A DNA stretch of 64,000 bases from Nodularia sphaerocarpa UHCC 0038 (lineage in GTDB: Bacteria > Cyanobacteriota > Cyanobacteriia > Cyanobacteriales > Nostocaceae): the NCBI RefSeq assembly GCF_022376295.1, contig NZ_CP060140.1, forward strand, positions 1,554,356 to 1,618,355, given 5' to 3'. Shown piece by piece: positions 16,341-25,359 of the stretch. Position numbers and translations under genes: made by a program. The notes below the pieces were generated by a model, which was not told where the DNA came from, did no database searches, and saw only the letters and a list, made by a program, of their open reading frames with translations. Numbering within the stretch: position 1 is the stretch's first letter; every line of letters begins with the position of its first letter.

Positions 16341-16500
16341 TGACAGTCTTTTTTATTTCAAAAATAATCTTTGACACACGCCGTTTTCATTCCCGTATGT
16401 AAATCGGGAAGAAGAACGTATCGCTTTAGCTTTCACGGAGCGTCTCCCCTTGGGCTACCGTGTACAAACAAGTGATTGAATCACCCCAAATCCTTTAAAA

Positions 16501-16581
16501 GTAGGGTGTGTTATGCCGAAGGGCCACCGCACCATCCCAGATTTTCGGTGCGTTAGGACTAAAGTCCATAACGCACCCTAC
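16501..16581. repeat. Palindromic dispersed repeat
   Basis: The outer arms gtagggtgtgttatg and cataacgcaccctac are inverted repeats, with further dyads inside (ggtgcgttaggac). It belongs to the same broad family as 54975-55055. It lies in the 0.8 kb gap between the divergent nirA operon and ndhD. Confidence 0.7.
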
Positions 16582-16613
16582 CAAAAGAAAATGAGTGCAG
16601 GTAATATTTTCCA

Positions 16614-16633
16614 ACTTGTGTGTACACCGTAGC
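16614..16633. repeat. Copy of the 'gtgtgtacaccgtagc' dispersed repeat
   Basis: The sequence cttgtgtgtacaccgtagc is followed by a variable gc-rich hairpin (ctccccaggggag). Other copies are at 41580-41599 and 54440-54459, and an inverted, diverged copy is at about 16455-16472. Each has a different hairpin attached. Confidence 0.65.
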
Positions 16634-16760
16634 TCCCCAGGGGAGATGCAAGAAAGGAAAGCTGGTGTTACACCTTTTTTGGGATCAATCCAGGTTAAAA
16701 AATTATTAAAAAGTTGAATAATATGACATGATCTCTAAATAAGTATTATTTCTTAGTGAT

Positions 16761-18449
16761 ATGATGGCAGATCAATTTCCCTGGCTGACCGCGATTGTCC
16801 TGCTACCATTCATTGCTGCTCTGGTTATCCCTGTCCTACCCGATAAAGACGGCAAGTGGATACGATGGTATGCTCTGGGTGTGGGCGTTGTAGACTTAAT
16901 CTTGATGTGCTACGCCTTTTGGCACAATTACGATGCCAGCAATGCAACTTTTCAACTAGAAGAAAATTATACATGGATGCCTCAATTAGGACTTAATTGG
17001 GCAGTTGCGGTGGATGGGTTATCAGTTCCCTTTGTACTTTTAGCCGGACTGGTGACGACACTGGCGATTTTTTCAGCTTGGCAAGTTGACCGCAGACCCC
17101 GGCTTTTCTATTTCCTGATGCTAGTGCTGTACTCGGCTCAGGTAGGGGTATTTGTCGCCAAAGACTTGCTGCTATTTTTCATTATGTGGGAAGTAGAGCT
17201 AATTCCTGTCTATCTACTTATTTGTATTTGGGGTGGGCAGAAGCGTCGTTACGCCGCGACAAAATTTTTAATATATACGGCTGCGGCTTCTATATTTATT
17301 CTCGTAGCAGCATTGGCAATGGGGCTTTACGGTGGTGGTAATGTCAGTTTTGATTTAGTTGATTTGGGACTGAAGGATTACCCCCTGAATTTAGAACTGC
17401 TGCTATATGCAGGATTGCTGATTGCCTTTGGTGTCAAGTTGGCTGTGTTCCCCATGCACACTTGGTTACCAGATGCTCACGGTGAGGCTTCGTCTCCAGT
17501 ATCGATGATTTTGGCAGGTGTGCTGCTGAAGATGGGCGGATACGGATTAATTCGCCTTAATTTAGGAATCCTTTCTGATGCACATATTTACTTTGCACCG
17601 GTTCTAGCGATTCTGGGAGTTGTCAATATTATCTATGGTGCTTTGAACTCCTTCGCCCAAGGAAATATGAAGCGTCGGCTGGCTTATTCGTCGATTTCTC
17701 ACATGGGATTTGTACTGCTGGGTATTGCGTCCTTCACTGATTTGGGTATTAGTGGCGCAATGTTGCAGATGATTTCCCACGGTTTAATTGCGTCGGTGCT
17801 GTTTTTCTTGGCAGGTGTGACTTACGATCGCACTCGTACAATGATCATGGATGATCTAGGCGGTCTTGGTCAGGTAATGCCGAAAGTATTTGCACTATTT
17901 ACAATCAGCGCGATGGCTTCTCTGGCTCTTCCTGGTATGAGTGGCTTTGTGGGCGAACTTGCGGTTTTTGTGGGGATAACTACCAGCGATGTCTATAGTT
18001 CAGCCTTTTCCATTGTGACGGTTTTCCTCGCCGCAGTGGGAGTTATTCTCACTCCAATTTATCTACTCAACCTGCTGCGTCAGGTCTTTTACGGCACGAG
18101 TGCAACACTAATATGTGACGTTAATAATGCAGCTTTCGAGAATCAGGAGGATGAGGGAACGGCTTGTTTTGGTACTGACTGTCTCCTACCTGATGAAACC
18201 GTTTATAGCGATGCTAAACCGCGTGAGGTGTTTATTGCTGCCTGTTTTTTAGTGCTGATTATCGGTATTGGGTTTTACCCCAAGCTGGCTATGCAAATGT
18301 ATGATGTCAAGACTGTGGCGGTAAATGCTCAGGTGCGCCAATCTCTCATGACTATTTCCCAAACAAATCCTCGCGTCTATGCTCAAGGTTTGTTAGTTCC
18401 TAATATCCCATCTGCGGAAGTTGCGCCTGTTTTGGGAGTTGTTAAGTAA
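16761..18449 (+). CDS. ndhD: NAD(P)H-quinone oxidoreductase subunit 4 (NdhD)
   Basis: This 562-residue proton-pumping membrane subunit of the NDH-1 complex in the thylakoid membrane is used in respiration and cyclic electron flow. It has about 14 helices. Typical segments are FIMWEVELIPVYLLICIWGG (about 137-156, with the conserved membrane Glu), FPMHTWLPDAHGEAS (about 231-245) and MKRRLAYSSISHMGF (about 304-318). Start is ATG-ATG at 16761 and either codon may be used. No ndhF or cup genes are adjacent, so it more likely belongs to the respiratory NDH-1L type than to a CO2-uptake operon. The Rieske gene follows after 56 bases. Confidence 0.95.
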   Translation: MMADQFPWLTAIVLLPFIAALVIPVLPDKDGKWIRWYALGVGVVDLILMCYAFWHNYDASNATFQLEENYTWMPQLGLNWAVAVDGLSVPFVLLAGLVTTLAIFSAWQVDRRPRLFYFLMLVLYSAQVGVFVAKDLLLFFIMWEVELIPVYLLICIWGGQKRRYAATKFLIYTAAASIFILVAALAMGLYGGGNVSFDLVDLGLKDYPLNLELLLYAGLLIAFGVKLAVFPMHTWLPDAHGEASSPVSMILAGVLLKMGGYGLIRLNLGILSDAHIYFAPVLAILGVVNIIYGALNSFAQGNMKRRLAYSSISHMGFVLLGIASFTDLGISGAMLQMISHGLIASVLFFLAGVTYDRTRTMIMDDLGGLGQVMPKVFALFTISAMASLALPGMSGFVGELAVFVGITTSDVYSSAFSIVTVFLAAVGVILTPIYLLNLLRQVFYGTSATLICDVNNAAFENQEDEGTACFGTDCLLPDETVYSDAKPREVFIAACFLVLIIGIGFYPKLAMQMYDVKTVAVNAQVRQSLMTISQTNPRVYAQGLLVPNIPSAEVAPVLGVVK

Positions 18450-18505
18450 TTTTGTTGACCTGTTAAAATAATGCTCAATAAGTATTACAGAGAATTTCCA
18501 CAACT

Positions 18506-18916
18506 ATGAAACGTCGTGATTTCATCAATTGGGTAGGTTTGGGTGCAATAATTAGTAGCTTACCTGTAGCGATCGCGGCTTGTTCTGACCAAACAATTGC
18601 ATCTGACGATTGGCAAACGGTGGGTACTGTGGCAGAGTTAGATAAAAATGGTCAATTGTCAGTCAAAAACTTGCCATCTGTCAATGTTTTAGTGGTGGGT
18701 ACATCGAAAAGCGAAAATCTCATTGCTGTTAATCCTACTTGTACTCACTCAGGTTGCACCGTGACATGGCAAACTGAAGGCAATAAATTTAATTGTCCTT
18801 GTCATGGTGCAGAATATGGCAGTGATGGTCAGGTGCAAAAAGGCCCGGCTACAAAAGCACTCAAAACTTACACTGCCAAAATTGAGAATAATTCTGTTTT
18901 AGTGAAACAAAATTAG
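18506..18916 (+). CDS. Tat-exported Rieske [2Fe-2S] protein
   Basis: The 136-residue protein starts with a twin-arginine signal (KRRDF, then a hydrophobic helix about 11-25). It carries a complete Rieske centre: C79-T-H81 with C84, and C97-P-C99-H100. It is shorter than PetC of the cytochrome b6f complex (about 180) and lacks its usual neighbours (petA), so it is probably a stand-alone Rieske protein of unknown partner, on the periplasmic or lumenal side. An AAC sequence at the end of the signal resembles a lipobox, so lipid anchoring at C26 is possible. It sits between ndhD and the HEAT gene and may be co-transcribed with both. Confidence 0.88.
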   Translation: MKRRDFINWVGLGAIISSLPVAIAACSDQTIASDDWQTVGTVAELDKNGQLSVKNLPSVNVLVVGTSKSENLIAVNPTCTHSGCTVTWQTEGNKFNCPCHGAEYGSDGQVQKGPATKALKTYTAKIENNSVLVKQN

Positions 18917-18941
18917 TCCTCCCCACTCCCTATTTGCAAGC

Positions 18942-20255
18942 ATGGTGAATCATATCAACCAGCTTTTAGTCCAAGCACAAGCCGCAGCCGATGCAGCCGA
19001 TTGGTCATTACTGACTCAATATCTCCAACAGTTGATATTGAAACTAGACTCTACCCAACCAGAAGTGGATCAAAATCGGCAAGATGTGCTGAAATTAGCA
19101 CTCTCAATTTTAGACATGGGAGATTTTCAGCAACGTTGGGATATTGCTAAAATATTGCGGCAATTGGGAAATATTGCTATCCCCCCATTGATTGAGATTG
19201 TCGAAGATGAAGATGCTGAAGAAGATTTACGTTGGTATGCAGTTCGCACTTTGGGGGAGTTTCAACAGCCAGATGCCATAATCTCTTTAGTGGATTTGCT
19301 GAAAACCAGTGAAAATCAAGAACTTAAAGCGATGGCTGCATCAGCTTTAGGGCAAATGGGGACTGCGGCGATTAAGGCTCTGACTGCACTTTTGGCTGAG
19401 GAAGAAACAAGAGTTTTGGCGGTGCGATCGCTTGCTTACATTCGCACTCAGGAGACGATTACACCTTTATTGAGTGTTGTCGAAGATTCACAAGCCGCAG
19501 TCCGCAGCGCCACTCTCGAAGCCCTCAGCAGCTTTCATGATCAACGTGTACCACCAGTTCTATTAAAAGCTTTAGATGACGTTGCTGCCACTGTCAGACG
19601 TGCAGCAGTGCAGGGTTTAGGTTTTCGCCCTGATTTATCTACAGAATTAGATTTAGTGAAGAGATTGCAACCCAGATTATCTGATTTTAATCTTGAGGTT
19701 TGTTGTGCAGCTGCGATCGCTCTTTCTCGAATGGGTACTGATGAGGCGGCGAAGCATTTATTTGAGGTGTTCATTTCTCCCAATACACCACTGAAGCTGC
19801 AATTAGAAATTATCCGCGCTTTAGTTTGGGTGGAAACTTTATCTGGTTTGGAATATTTGCAAGAATCACTCTATCATACCACATCAGAGATACTTTGGCA
19901 AGAAATTATTACAGTTTTGGGGCAAGTCCAGAAGCCGCAGTTAATGACATCAGCCGCCAAAATTTTGTTGGCTGTTTTGCAGTCACAGCATTTAGTCACA
20001 GTGGCAAATCCTTTGGGAGCTAGAATTAAAAGTGCGATCGCCTTAGGTTTGGGGCAGTTAGGAAACAATCAGGCTGTTGAAGCTTTGATTTTATTGTTGG
20101 CAGATGCTAATCAAATTGTCAGATTAAATGCGATCGCCGCACTGAAAAAACTGGATGGGGAACTTGCATATCAACAATTACAGCAATTAGCCCATAATTC
20201 CACACTCACACCAGATTTGCAGCAAGGAATAGCGATCGCCCTGGCAGAATGGTAG
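18942..20255 (+). CDS. HEAT-repeat protein (PBS-lyase type repeats)
   Basis: The 437-residue soluble protein is built from about ten helical HEAT-like repeats of about 30 residues. Typical units read DLRWYAVRTLGEFQQPDAI, ELKAMAASALGQMGTAAI, RVLAVRSLAYIRTQETI and IVRLNAIAALKKLDGELA. In cyanobacteria this repeat is found in bilin lyases (CpcE type) and in many scaffold proteins. The regular lyase context (cpc or pec genes) is absent, so a general protein-interaction role is the safe call. It begins 25 bases after the Rieske gene. Confidence 0.85.
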   Translation: MVNHINQLLVQAQAAADAADWSLLTQYLQQLILKLDSTQPEVDQNRQDVLKLALSILDMGDFQQRWDIAKILRQLGNIAIPPLIEIVEDEDAEEDLRWYAVRTLGEFQQPDAIISLVDLLKTSENQELKAMAASALGQMGTAAIKALTALLAEEETRVLAVRSLAYIRTQETITPLLSVVEDSQAAVRSATLEALSSFHDQRVPPVLLKALDDVAATVRRAAVQGLGFRPDLSTELDLVKRLQPRLSDFNLEVCCAAAIALSRMGTDEAAKHLFEVFISPNTPLKLQLEIIRALVWVETLSGLEYLQESLYHTTSEILWQEIITVLGQVQKPQLMTSAAKILLAVLQSQHLVTVANPLGARIKSAIALGLGQLGNNQAVEALILLLADANQIVRLNAIAALKKLDGELAYQQLQQLAHNSTLTPDLQQGIAIALAEW

Positions 20256-20278
20256 CGCATAACTAGGTCCGCAGGAAA

Positions 20279-20318
20279 AAAATCTCCCCCGGCTAAAAAA
20301 TAGCACAGAGGAGATTTA
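20279..20318 (+). terminator. Hairpin after the HEAT-repeat gene
   Basis: Inverted arms aaatctcc (about 20279) and ggagattt (about 20311) are separated by about 24 bases, 25 bases after the stop. The T run is short, so this is a plausible rather than certain terminator for the ndhD-Rieske-HEAT unit. Confidence 0.45.
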
Positions 20319-20627
20319 CAGTTAAAGTTCGTCAGGTGATCGGAATAGCTACTTATTTAGTATTAATCACCATTACTTTAATTCCCCCTAGAGATAGATA
20401 AATATCATTTGCTCTTCAATTCACCACCAAATACCGTATATTTATCGAGTGCGATCGCTTATTAACTTCTCATTTCTAATACCCAGTACCCAGTATTTTT
20501 AACAAGACTTACGTCTACTTAAAGATGTGATAACTGATTTTGTGATGTTACAGTTTGAATATCGCCCAATTTTGTGGAATCATCAGCACAGAATGCCGAT
20601 TGCGGCCATATTTAGTAAGGAGTGAAC

Positions 20628-21398
20628 GTGAATAGTATTTTTCCAGTCTACGACACGCTACGCGAAGGCAAAGGTTTGTTCTACTTGTCCAGTGTAGCTG
20701 TAGCAGCCCTGACAATCTTGGGTAGTGGTCTGCCTGCTATTGCTGAAACAGTCGATACTCAAATGCTAGCTGAGTCTTCTGTAAATGCAACATCTTCCGA
20801 TGCCATGACTTTACAGCAATTTCCCAACGCTCAAACCGAGGAAGTGGCTAATCGAACACTCACACCAGTCCCAGGGACAGCAGTAACTTCATCAGTCGCC
20901 CTAATTCCCGAATCAAAACTGACCGTTCAATCTGCTCCTACACAGGTAGCACAAGCTGATATTGATGTTCGTAGATCGTCTCCTGGCGTGAGAAACTATG
21001 TTGGTTTTGCTGGTAACATTGGTATCGCTGGTGGTGACTCATCTTTAGGTGACGGCAATTTTGCCATCGTCAGTAAAGTTGGACTGACAAATAACCTATC
21101 CATCAGACCATCAGGTGTGTTTGGTAACGACACCACAATCCTGGTTCCCATTACTTACGACTTAAAGATACAGCAGGCAGATCCATTTGACGAACCATTA
21201 GGGATAGCCCCTTTTGTGGGAGTAGGTGCAGCGCTTAAAACAGGCGATGATTCCAAAACTGCTTTGTTAATAACTGGTGGTATAGATTTTCCTCTAAATC
21301 CTCAATTCACGGCCACAGCTTCCGTGAATGCCGGATTTTTTAGAGAGACTGATGTCGGTTTGTTGTTAGGAATTGGTTACAATTTTTCTGGCTTTTAA
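20628..21398 (+). CDS. Exported beta-barrel-like protein of unknown function
   Basis: The frame also permits GTG at 20622, but AAGGAG at 20617-20622 is correctly spaced for the GTG at 20628, which is chosen (256 residues). The N-terminus has a long signal peptide (hydrophobic about 20-36, cut near LPAIAE). A low-complexity Ser/Thr/Val linker follows (about 40-120). The C-terminal 135 residues alternate polar and hydrophobic residues with many Gly (NYVGFAGNIGIAGGDSSLG, ending FLLGIGYNFSGF-like), typical of an outer-membrane beta-barrel ending in Phe. The bases coding YDTLREGKG match a small dispersed repeat. A strong terminator follows. Confidence 0.75.
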   Translation: MNSIFPVYDTLREGKGLFYLSSVAVAALTILGSGLPAIAETVDTQMLAESSVNATSSDAMTLQQFPNAQTEEVANRTLTPVPGTAVTSSVALIPESKLTVQSAPTQVAQADIDVRRSSPGVRNYVGFAGNIGIAGGDSSLGDGNFAIVSKVGLTNNLSIRPSGVFGNDTTILVPITYDLKIQQADPFDEPLGIAPFVGVGAALKTGDDSKTALLITGGIDFPLNPQFTATASVNAGFFRETDVGLLLGIGYNFSGF

Positions 21399-21417
21399 GC
21401 ACGTAATATGAAAAATA

Positions 21418-21448
21418 AAAGGCAAAAGTAATTTATACTTTTGCCTTT
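21418..21448 (+). terminator. Rho-independent-type terminator
   Basis: Perfect 13-base arms aaaggcaaaagta (21418-21430) and tacttttgccttt (21436-21448) with a 5-base loop lie 20 bases after the stop of the beta-barrel gene. A-rich and T-rich flanks allow function in both directions. Confidence 0.8.
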
Positions 21449-21465
21449 GGCAATTTTAAAGTTTA

Positions 21466-21715
21466 TTAATTTTTAATCAACACTGAATAGATTATACAAA
21501 TAAGATAATAGTTATATCGAGTTATATCGGAGACATCATGAGTATCACTTGAAAATACAGAGTTTTTTATCTTGATATAATCCCTAAATTCTGCGATAAT
21601 ATGCAAAATATCTGCTATCACAGCTAAATTACCAACAGCAATACAAACAGTTGCCAAATAATGCGACTTTCTTGGTTGGGATATGGTTTTGATTTTGGCA
21701 AGAATTATTCCAGTT
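21466..21715 (-). other. Possible remnant of a small membrane protein gene
   Basis: On the minus strand a stop-free stretch of about 83 codons reads with protein-like composition (ISQPRKSHYLATVCIAVGN, then IADILHIIAEF) but has no ATG; only a TTG at 21657 is available. No family is recognised. It may be a decayed gene or a small protein with an unusual start. Confidence 0.25.
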
Positions 21716-21759
21716 TATGATCACAAATAAATATTCATGAAAAACTAACCTTTATATAT

Positions 21760-22365
21760 ATGAATCAACCAAAAGAAACATCTGACAACACGACAAATTT
21801 TGTGCTAGAAAAGCAAAAAGAAAAAGAACTCACCCATGATGTTCTACTATTGCTACAAAATTTAATTTCTAGAGAAGAAACTACAGTCAAGCTAGTATTA
21901 GATTCTCTGTATGATGTAGGATCAATTAACCTGATTAACCACAAGTTTCGTTCTCGGACGCTCAATAGAACTCTGAAACTAATTTCCCGAACATCCAAGC
22001 CAGTATTTAGAATTTTTGCTTGGCGCTGGTTTCAAAAGAATGGTTCTCAATTAATTACTAACTGGCTAGAAAGCAAGGTGACTTTCAAAAGCACAGAGCC
22101 ACCGCAAGTAGCCTCAGCTCAATTGGTTGTGGAAAATCCAGAGGTAAAGCTGAATTCTCTGACCAAACCGCAATATCAGCTTCAGGAAGTGAAACATCTT
22201 CGCTCCCAGGTGACATTGCTCACAGGTATTTTGGCTGGAGTTATGACTGTGTTCGGTGGTAGCTTTGTCTGGTTAGGTTATTCCCTAGAGCGATCGCATA
22301 TGCAAAGAATTGTAGACTTACAAACTCAGGTAAAAACTCTCGAAGCCAGCGTAAATGAGCCATAG
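21760..22365 (+). CDS. Unknown protein with C-terminal membrane anchor
   Basis: The family is not recognised. The 201-residue protein has a charged N-terminal half containing LTHDVLLLLQNLISREETTVKLVLDSL. A basic helical segment (TLNRTLKLISRTSKPVFRIFAWRWF, about 66-90) follows. One strong membrane helix (LLTGILAGVMTVFGGSFVWLGY, about 152-174) lies near the C-terminus, followed by a short coiled-coil-like tail (IVDLQTQVKTLEASV). The layout suggests a tail-anchored protein with most of its mass in the cytoplasm. No operon partner is evident; a heptad repeat begins 9 bases after the stop. Confidence 0.65.
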   Translation: MNQPKETSDNTTNFVLEKQKEKELTHDVLLLLQNLISREETTVKLVLDSLYDVGSINLINHKFRSRTLNRTLKLISRTSKPVFRIFAWRWFQKNGSQLITNWLESKVTFKSTEPPQVASAQLVVENPEVKLNSLTKPQYQLQEVKHLRSQVTLLTGILAGVMTVFGGSFVWLGYSLERSHMQRIVDLQTQVKTLEASVNEP

Positions 22366-22373
22366 TAGCGAAA

Positions 22374-22440
22374 AGTCATTAGTCATTAGTCATTAGTCAT
22401 TAGTCATTAGTCATTAGTCATTAGTCATTAGTCATTAGTC
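22374..22440. repeat. Heptameric tandem repeat (agtcatt)n
   Basis: There are nine and a half perfect units of agtcatt (67 bases), directly after the gene at 21760-22365. It is the same unit as at 12101 and 35101. It is non-coding and all frames are short. Confidence 0.92.
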
Positions 22441-22591
22441 AGTGAGTTTTTTCGCCCAGGATAGCTTGCGTGGCGTAGCTACGGGGCGGGGTATACACCC
22501 TCAACAACTAATGACTAGTGACAACTAAAGTCCTCTCTACAAGACGCTAGGTGAACACTAAAAACCTTTAACTTCCAGCCTGTGGGAGCTA

Positions 22592-23899
22592 CTATTTAGG
22601 ACTAGGGTTAACTTTGTCAATCACCTTAATCTTGCCATCTGCTTCCACACTCCAAACATCGTAGACACCGACAACATCACCATTGGCATCAACATCAACA
22701 TTGCCGCTTGCGCCTTGATAGTTAATGTCTTGACCCTCTCGCAGTAACTTCAGCCCCGCGCAGACATCAGTAACTTCTATACCAGGTTCATTAGCAACTT
22801 CACGGATTTTGTTAGAAATACCAACACCTGTGTTTTCCTTCGCGGCTTGTGCTGCGAGTACCAACAAAGCCGCAGCATCCCAAGCTTGGGGAGCGTATTC
22901 CCCAGGTGAAGTGCCTTTTTTCTCTTGCCATAGCTTGTTAAAATCTGCTAATGCTTTACCATCGGAACCGGGTACTGTACCCACAGCCCCAGCTAAGAGA
23001 TATTTGCCATCAGCGTCTTTACCTACTTGGTCAGGAAAATTGGGTGATTTGACTCCATCTGTGAGCATAATTTGCACACCCTCAGTCAAACCTCGCTGGT
23101 AAGCAGTTTTGAGGAGCAGACTACCTGTTTCAGCATAGAGAACCGCTATCACTGCATCTGGTTTTCCCGCAAAAGCAGCAGCAGCTTCGGTGTCAAATGT
23201 TTGGGCTTTAGGATCGTAGCGGATGGGCTTATCTTTATTAACTACAGTTCCACCCAATTTTTCAAAAGTTTCTACAAAGGCTTTTTCAAACCCTACCCCA
23301 TAGTCGTTATTAATTACAACTGTGGAAACTCGCTTGAAGCCTTTTTGATTAGCTAGTTGAGCTAATGCTAATGCTTGGTAGGTATCAGGAGGAGCTGTTC
23401 GCGCCCAAAAGCCTTTAAAGTCGCCTTTTTGTGCTTTTTGGGTAAACACTGGACTGGTACTACCAGGAGAAATCATCATCACTTGATTAGGTACGGCAAC
23501 TGAGACAGCAGCAGTAGAAACGCTACTAGCAAAGGAACCAACTACACCAGCTACTTTATCCAGAGTTGCTAATTTGGTCATACCAGCCACACCAGCTCTA
23601 GGATCGGTTTGGTCGTCTACTTCTACGAGGGTGACTGGTTGCCCATTCACTCCTTCGCAAGCGTTCACAGTCTCCACTAGCAAGGGAACTGAGCCTGCCA
23701 TTTGCTGTCCAATGGAAGCTAAATCGCCAGTTGCTGGTAATAAACTACCAATTTTTAACCCTTGACTACTATCGGTTGTGTTCCCTGGAGTCACCTCGGT
23801 TGTACTATTGGTGTTATTAGCATTGTCGCAAGCTCCCAAAAGCAAACCTGCTGCTATGGTAGCTATACTTAACGCTAAGGCAGTATTAATTCTTGGCAT
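22592..23899 (-). CDS. Amino-acid-type ABC transporter substrate-binding lipoprotein
   Basis: The 435-residue protein has a signal peptide ending in the lipobox LLLGAC (C24), a Thr/Asn-rich linker and a type I periplasmic binding fold of the branched-chain/neutral amino acid family. Markers are IGSLLPATGDLASIGQQMAGSV, VEVDDQTDPRAGVAG, VVGSFASSVSTAAVSVA and VINNDYGVGFEKAF. It resembles cyanobacterial NatB-like proteins, but the other transporter genes (permeases, ATPases) are not nearby, so it would work with components encoded elsewhere. Its substrate is not certain. It is monocistronic, running towards a repeat-filled gap. Confidence 0.88.
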   Translation of the reverse strand: MPRINTALALSIATIAAGLLLGACDNANNTNSTTEVTPGNTTDSSQGLKIGSLLPATGDLASIGQQMAGSVPLLVETVNACEGVNGQPVTLVEVDDQTDPRAGVAGMTKLATLDKVAGVVGSFASSVSTAAVSVAVPNQVMMISPGSTSPVFTQKAQKGDFKGFWARTAPPDTYQALALAQLANQKGFKRVSTVVINNDYGVGFEKAFVETFEKLGGTVVNKDKPIRYDPKAQTFDTEAAAAFAGKPDAVIAVLYAETGSLLLKTAYQRGLTEGVQIMLTDGVKSPNFPDQVGKDADGKYLLAGAVGTVPGSDGKALADFNKLWQEKKGTSPGEYAPQAWDAAALLVLAAQAAKENTGVGISNKIREVANEPGIEVTDVCAGLKLLREGQDINYQGASGNVDVDANGDVVGVYDVWSVEADGKIKVIDKVNPSPK

Positions 23900-24126
23900 A
23901 ATTGACTTTTCACTCCTCAGATATTTAGGAGCCTAAAAGTAAGATTCAAACTAGGTTTTTAAGTTAGCCCAATCATCATAGGCTCCAGAGAATAAATAAT
24001 AGCATCTACCCAGAGGAGTAAAACTTTTACCAATACATCAATATTTATTGGTTTGTTTGATATTAGTTTAGCTAGGTCTACCCAAACTTGAGTTCTGGGT
24101 AAACACTAGGTTCAAATCACTAAAAA

Positions 24127-24218
24127 CGGAGAGGGAGGGATTCGAACCCTCGGTACGGAGTTACCTGCCGTACAACAGATTAGCAATCTGTCGCTTTCGA
24201 CCACTCAGCCACCTCTCC
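24127..24218 (-). tRNA. tRNA-Ser (anticodon GCU)
   Basis: The 92-base minus-strand gene folds with a 7-bp acceptor (ggagagg/cctctcc), anticodon stem acaga/tctgt enclosing ttgctaa (anticodon GCT), a long variable arm (gtacggc...gtac) and T loop ttcgaat. The discriminator base is G, as expected for serine. CCA is not encoded. Confidence 0.97.
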
Positions 24219-24426
24219 AGGTGGTCTACAGATAACAACATTAGCAGACTTTTTCGAGTTAGTCAAGTCTCAGTGAGCAAATAATTCGTAATTCGTAATT
24301 AATAGACAGAGCTACTTAATTTATCAATGGATAAAAATGAAATGCCGTCAATGTTTCAGGTTTTCCTGAATTTATTTATGGGGCGCAAAACTTACGAATT
24401 ACGAATTATTTTGACTACTGACCTAA

Positions 24427-25359
24427 TTACAGGACTTGCGATCGCATCCAAGCTACTGGCAAAGAACGTAATTTTTGCCATTGGGGTACGTAAGCACGTT
24501 GAGTAAAAACGTTGTAATCGTTGCGTTCAATGATTGTTAAAATTCGACTGTAATGCATGAGAGCCGCCCATACAGGCCAACGGGCATCAGTGGATAGGTA
24601 AGTAATACCTCTTTGGGCTTTAGTATAAAACTGTCTAGCTCTGTTAATTTGAAACTGCATCAGGGAGCGCCAGCGATCATCGACTACACCTTTAAACAAG
24701 TCTTGTTCGGTGTAATTGAATCGCGCCAAATCTTCCAGAGGAATATAAATGCGCCCACGTTGTGCATCTTCGCCCACATCTCGAAGGATGTTGGTGAGTT
24801 GCTTGGCAATTCCCAAGGCAATTTCTTCAGCAGTCGGCATATAAGGCTGTTGTTGACAATTCCACGGGGCTGTATTTCTGGTTTCATCCAAACCCATGAC
24901 TGAAGTTGACATTAAGCCCACAGTACCAGCGACGCGGTAACAGTAGAGGTATAAATCCTCAAAAGTTTCATAGCGACTGCGATATAAATCCATTTGCTGA
25001 CCAGCAATCATATCCCGGAAGGGCTGAATGTCCATGGGAAAGCGTCGAACAGTATCAGCCAAAGCTACATCATAATTTTCTACTGGATGTCCAGCAAAAA
25101 TTGATTCAAGCTGCTGTTCCCATAAATCTAGGGTTTCTGGCGTAGTCATGGCACATCCAGGACCATCGACCAGTTCATCTGTACGGCGACACCAAGCGTA
25201 AATCGCCCAAATAGCAGGACGTTTTTCTTCGCTCAGGAGCAAAGTGCTTAGGTAAAAAGTCGCGGAATACTTGGCTATAAGTTGCCGACAAAGTTTGTAG
25301 GACTCGTCTACAGAGACCAGCGTTTTCATGCGCGGAGGGGAATCAGGCAGTTGCAGCAT
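24427..25359 (-). CDS. crtB: Phytoene synthase CrtB
   Basis: CrtB condenses two geranylgeranyl diphosphates to 15-cis-phytoene, the first carotenoid step. The 310-residue protein has the family motifs: YSATFYLSTLLL, the first Asp-rich motif RRTDELVDGP (about 57-66), YRVAGTVGLM (about 134-143) and the second Asp-rich motif LTNILRDVGEDAQRGRIYIP (about 183-202). The ATG at 25359 overlaps the end of crtP by 17 bases, showing a two-gene operon with translational coupling. A second ATG 10 codons later is also possible. Confidence 0.96.
   Translation of the reverse strand: MLQLPDSPPRMKTLVSVDESYKLCRQLIAKYSATFYLSTLLLSEEKRPAIWAIYAWCRRTDELVDGPGCAMTTPETLDLWEQQLESIFAGHPVENYDVALADTVRRFPMDIQPFRDMIAGQQMDLYRSRYETFEDLYLYCYRVAGTVGLMSTSVMGLDETRNTAPWNCQQQPYMPTAEEIALGIAKQLTNILRDVGEDAQRGRIYIPLEDLARFNYTEQDLFKGVVDDRWRSLMQFQINRARQFYTKAQRGITYLSTDARWPVWAALMHYSRILTIIERNDYNVFTQRAYVPQWQKLRSLPVAWMRSQVL

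Noticed and set aside
22374..22440. Heptad tract considered as a CRISPR array
   Set aside because: Units of seven bases without spacers; it is a simple tandem repeat.
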